Positions 33,668 to 36,211 of a stretch of 36,211 nt of DNA are shown one piece after another. The position numbers were made by a program, and so were the translations under genes. Source of the DNA: Sandarakinorhabdus cyanobacteriorum. GTDB taxonomy: Bacteria > Pseudomonadota > Alphaproteobacteria > Sphingomonadales > Sphingomonadaceae. The DNA is taken from positions 1,455 to 37,665 of the forward strand of contig NZ_NOXT01000091.1 in assembly GCF_002251755.1 (NCBI RefSeq), given 5' to 3'. Under the pieces are notes generated by a model. That model had not been told where the DNA came from, did no database searches, and was given only the letters and a program-made list of their open reading frames with translations. Position 1 is the stretch's first letter, and the number at the start of each line of letters is the position of its first letter.

Positions 33668-36016
33668 TCAGAAGTTCACCCGGCCCTGGATGCCGAAGTA
33701 GCGATCGGCTTCACGCGGGATCAGGTAACGCAGACCGATCAGCTGGTTGCCGCCCAGGCCCGAGTTGGTGATCTGGGCCGGGAAGCTCTGGTCGAACAGG
33801 TTCTTGACCAGGAAGGTCAGGCGGAACTTGTCGTCCTTGTCGACGATGCCGAACTGCAGATCGACCAGGCTGTACGGCCGGATCACGCCGGCCGTGCGCA
33901 GCGCCGGGTTGCCGTCAAACAGGCTGAGCTGGCTCGACTGGGTCGAGACATTGCCGGCCAGGGTGAAGTCCACCGCCATGTTGGTGCGATAGCGATAATC
34001 GATGCCCAGCGTGCCCTTCCACTTCGGCGCAAAGGCCAGCGGGGTGCCGGCCGGAATGACCGTGGCGCCCGGAGGAGCGTTGAACCGGTCAACCTTGGCA
34101 TCGGTGTAGGTCAGACCACCAGCGATGTTCAGATCCTTCACCGGACGCAGCAGGAAGTCCATTTCGACGCCGCGGGTCGAAACGTCACCGGCGTTGGTGA
34201 AGCGGGTGACGGGCACGCCGGCCACCAGATCGGGGTTGTTGGCCTGGAAGTTGCGATACTGGGCATAGAAGGCCGCCAGGTTCAGCGTCAGCTTGCCGCC
34301 GAACAGCGTGTTCTTCAGGCCCACTTCGAAGCTGTCCGCGATTTCCGGCGCGATCACGTTGGTGCCGGTGGGATTCAGGTTGAAGAAGATGTTGTAGGCC
34401 GGGCCCTTGTAGCCGCGGGTGTAGCTGCCATAGCCCATGACATCATCGCTGAAATCATATTGCAGGCCAACCTTGCCCGACAGGTTGGTGGCATCGGTGC
34501 TGGCGCGGAACGGCACGCCGTTGGTGGCCGTGGCGTCGCCGTTGTTGGCACCGTTGGAGCTGGTGGCAAACACGCCGGCATCGAAGTTGCGCTGGATGCC
34601 CGGCAGGCCGGCAATGTTCGGCGTGGCGACACGGCTGTGGAAGACCGACAGATCATCCTTGGTGAAACGCAGGCCGACAATGGCGCGCAGATTGTCGCTC
34701 ACGGCATAGGTGCCCTGGCCAAACAGCGCATAGTTGTCGAACACCGAACCGAAGGTGGCGGTGCCGCTCACGGTTTCGGCAACGGCGCCGGGGCTGCCGC
34801 AGGTCAGGATCGCGGCCGGCGACGGAGCTGCGCCGCAGCGCACCACCGTGCGGGTGAAGGTGCGATCCGTGTCCGCCCGGCTGTAGAAGGCGCCGATCAC
34901 ATAGGTGAACGCCTGGTCAGACGGCGAGGTCAGGCGCAGTTCCTGGCTGAAGGTGCTGCCGGTCTGCGGGCCAACGTCGTGCAGCTGGGCCTGACCGGCG
35001 AGGGCCAGATGCATCCAGTCCCCGTCGCGGATCTCGTTGTTGTCATATTTGCGCCAGGCGGTGATGCTGGTCAGCGTGTGGCTGCCCACCTCCAGGTCGA
35101 GCTGGGCGGAGATGCCATAGCTCTTCTCTTCGGTGCGGGTGATCAGGTTCTGGCGGATCGTCCGGGTCTTGTCGCCCTGGAAGTTGATGCCGGCCAGCGC
35201 CAGCGCAGCGACGCCGGCGGGCTGGTCACCGATCACTTCGGCGCAGCAATCATCATTGGCCTGGCGATAATCGGCAATGATGGTCAGCTTGGCGGTGTCG
35301 GACAGATCGGCTTCGATCAGGCCGCGCACGCCATAGCGCTCATAGCCGTTCACCCGGCGGTTCACGCCCGGCGCATCGTTGAAGATATTGCCTTCATAGC
35401 TGCCATAGAAGCCGGTCAGACGGGCGCGCACCGTTTCGGTGAGCGGCAGGTCTAGGCTCCCGCGCACGCGATATTCGTTGCCGTTGCCGAACAGCCAGCC
35501 GGCATCGACATAGCCGGCGAGCACGTCACCCGGGCGCTTGGTGGTGATGCTCACCACACCGGCCGAAGCGTTCTTGCCGAACAGCGTGCCCTGCGGGCCG
35601 CGCAGCACTTCGATCCGCTCGATGTCAACAAGGTCGGAGAAGGCTTCACCGGCACGGGCCAGCACCACGCCGTCGAGCACGGTGGAGATCGACGGTTCGC
35701 CGGCGACCGAGAAGGTGGCCGTGCCGACGCCGCGGATATAGAGCGACTGGTTGATGGTGGTGCCCGACTTGCGGAAGTTCAGGCTGGGCACCAGATATTG
35801 GGCATTCTCGAGGTTCAGCACGGCCTGACGGCTCAGCGCATCGGCGCCGACCACGGTGACAGCCAGCGGGATGTCCTGCAGCTTTTCGGTGCGCTTCTGC
35901 GCGGTCACCACGATTTCGGCGGGCTCGTCGCTGGTTTCTGCGGCGGCCTGGGCAAAGGCCGGCGCGGCGGCGACGGCGAACAGCGCGGCGGAACTCATCA
36001 GGAATTGGCGGATCAT
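33668..36016 (-). CDS. TonB-dependent outer-membrane receptor
   Basis: A 782-residue receptor. The signal peptide is MIRQFLMSSAALFAVAAAPAFAQ, followed by a TonB-box-like EIVVTAQKRTEKLQDIP. The plug domain has SLYIRGVGT, EVLRGPQGTLFGKNASAGVVSI and TTKRPG. The remainder is a 22-strand-type beta barrel (repeated aromatic/Gly strands such as YGSYTRGYKGPAYN), ending in Phe as expected for outer-membrane insertion (GIQGRVNF). The start at 36016 is preceded by AGGGGAG at good spacing. Sphingomonads have many such receptors for siderophores, glycans or aromatic compounds; the ligand cannot be told. No partner gene lies next to it in this window. Confidence 0.92.
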   Translation of the reverse strand: MIRQFLMSSAALFAVAAAPAFAQAAAETSDEPAEIVVTAQKRTEKLQDIPLAVTVVGADALSRQAVLNLENAQYLVPSLNFRKSGTTINQSLYIRGVGTATFSVAGEPSISTVLDGVVLARAGEAFSDLVDIERIEVLRGPQGTLFGKNASAGVVSITTKRPGDVLAGYVDAGWLFGNGNEYRVRGSLDLPLTETVRARLTGFYGSYEGNIFNDAPGVNRRVNGYERYGVRGLIEADLSDTAKLTIIADYRQANDDCCAEVIGDQPAGVAALALAGINFQGDKTRTIRQNLITRTEEKSYGISAQLDLEVGSHTLTSITAWRKYDNNEIRDGDWMHLALAGQAQLHDVGPQTGSTFSQELRLTSPSDQAFTYVIGAFYSRADTDRTFTRTVVRCGAAPSPAAILTCGSPGAVAETVSGTATFGSVFDNYALFGQGTYAVSDNLRAIVGLRFTKDDLSVFHSRVATPNIAGLPGIQRNFDAGVFATSSNGANNGDATATNGVPFRASTDATNLSGKVGLQYDFSDDVMGYGSYTRGYKGPAYNIFFNLNPTGTNVIAPEIADSFEVGLKNTLFGGKLTLNLAAFYAQYRNFQANNPDLVAGVPVTRFTNAGDVSTRGVEMDFLLRPVKDLNIAGGLTYTDAKVDRFNAPPGATVIPAGTPLAFAPKWKGTLGIDYRYRTNMAVDFTLAGNVSTQSSQLSLFDGNPALRTAGVIRPYSLVDLQFGIVDKDDKFRLTFLVKNLFDQSFPAQITNSGLGGNQLIGLRYLIPREADRYFGIQGRVNF

Positions 36017-36211
36017 GTCACTCCCCTGGGTTTGTCCGGACAGGTCCGGATGGGCCGGACCATTTGCGGGCCGGCGTGTTGCCGTGCAAAGACAGTCCTT
36101 CTTGCCCTGCGTCAATCTCGTCTTGTGCAGTTGCTGCAACGCTGTGGCGGCGCTGCAACAGCCGGTTACAGGCCGATTGTGTTGAAAAACTCGGCCTTGC
36201 AACGGCGCTAA
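36017..36211 (-). promoter_or_regulatory. Upstream region of the TonB-dependent receptor gene
   Basis: 195 bases without a supported gene, up to the window edge. On the minus strand GTTGCAGC occurs twice, 19 bases apart (about 36131-36157 in plus coordinates), with a partly inverted third copy. This could be an operator for ligand-responsive control; no regulator is in view. Confidence 0.3.

Noticed and set aside
33587-35455. A 622-codon open frame on the plus strand opposite the TonB-dependent receptor
   Set aside because: Shadow of the receptor gene; composition is rich in Gly, Ala, Val and Gln without family motifs.
1-36211. CRISPR arrays, tRNA or rRNA genes, insertion sequences
   Set aside because: No regularly spaced direct repeats, no cloverleaf or rRNA-like stretch, and no transposase or integrase was recognised.

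Overview
The window is a high-GC alphaproteobacterial chromosome segment. The likely source is a sphingomonad (Sphingomonadales). This is inferred from the cluster purS/purQ, ubiB, ubiE, mutM, rpsT, dnaA, from the large TonB-dependent receptor, from the SIMPL, DUF1508 and SRAP genes, and from GC-rich intergenic palindromes. No search was run. No rRNA, tRNA, insertion sequence, phage gene or CRISPR array was seen.

Left half (83-20032): two long divergent operons separated by about 700 bases without a clear gene. The leftward operon encodes a TIR protein with two further Rossmann-like domains, an nSTAND1-type P-loop NTPase with a membrane anchor and coiled coil, an exported TPR protein with a degenerate YHS domain, and a SLOG-like nucleotide-sensor protein with four membrane helices. 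The rightward operon encodes a tubulin/FtsZ-like GTPase, a membrane-anchored protein with a Cys cluster, an SH3-like segment and a vWA domain, an FtsX/MacB-type ABC ATPase and permease, a lipoprotein with a formylglycine-generating-enzyme-like fold lacking the catalytic cysteine, an exported SH3 protein, and a small lipoprotein. Most junctions are overlaps or very short gaps. I read the two operons as one candidate system: a signalling and effector arm (TIR, STAND, SLOG) beside an envelope-spanning machine (tubulin, vWA, ABC transporter, lipoproteins). The domain calls are well supported. The claim that the two arms work together is inference. This is the most interesting part of the window.

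Right half (20541-36016): ordinary housekeeping and accessory genes. In order these are an SRAP/HMCES-type protein, an exported MBL-fold hydrolase, a small membrane protein, purQ and purS, ubiB and ubiE, mutM, rpsT with a strong terminator, dnaA behind an AT-rich leader with DnaA-box-like sites, an EamA-type transporter, an HSD10-like short-chain dehydrogenase, a SIMPL protein, a DUF1508 protein, a pterin-carbinolamine dehydratase, a zincin-like protein, and a TonB-dependent receptor.

The right end also carries non-coding repeats. A composite element of about 200 bases follows the stop codons of both the dehydrogenase and the receptor genes, in the sense direction each time. Its hairpins are conserved in position while their arm sequences differ. 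A second palindromic repeat family has three copies between 32559 and 33462.
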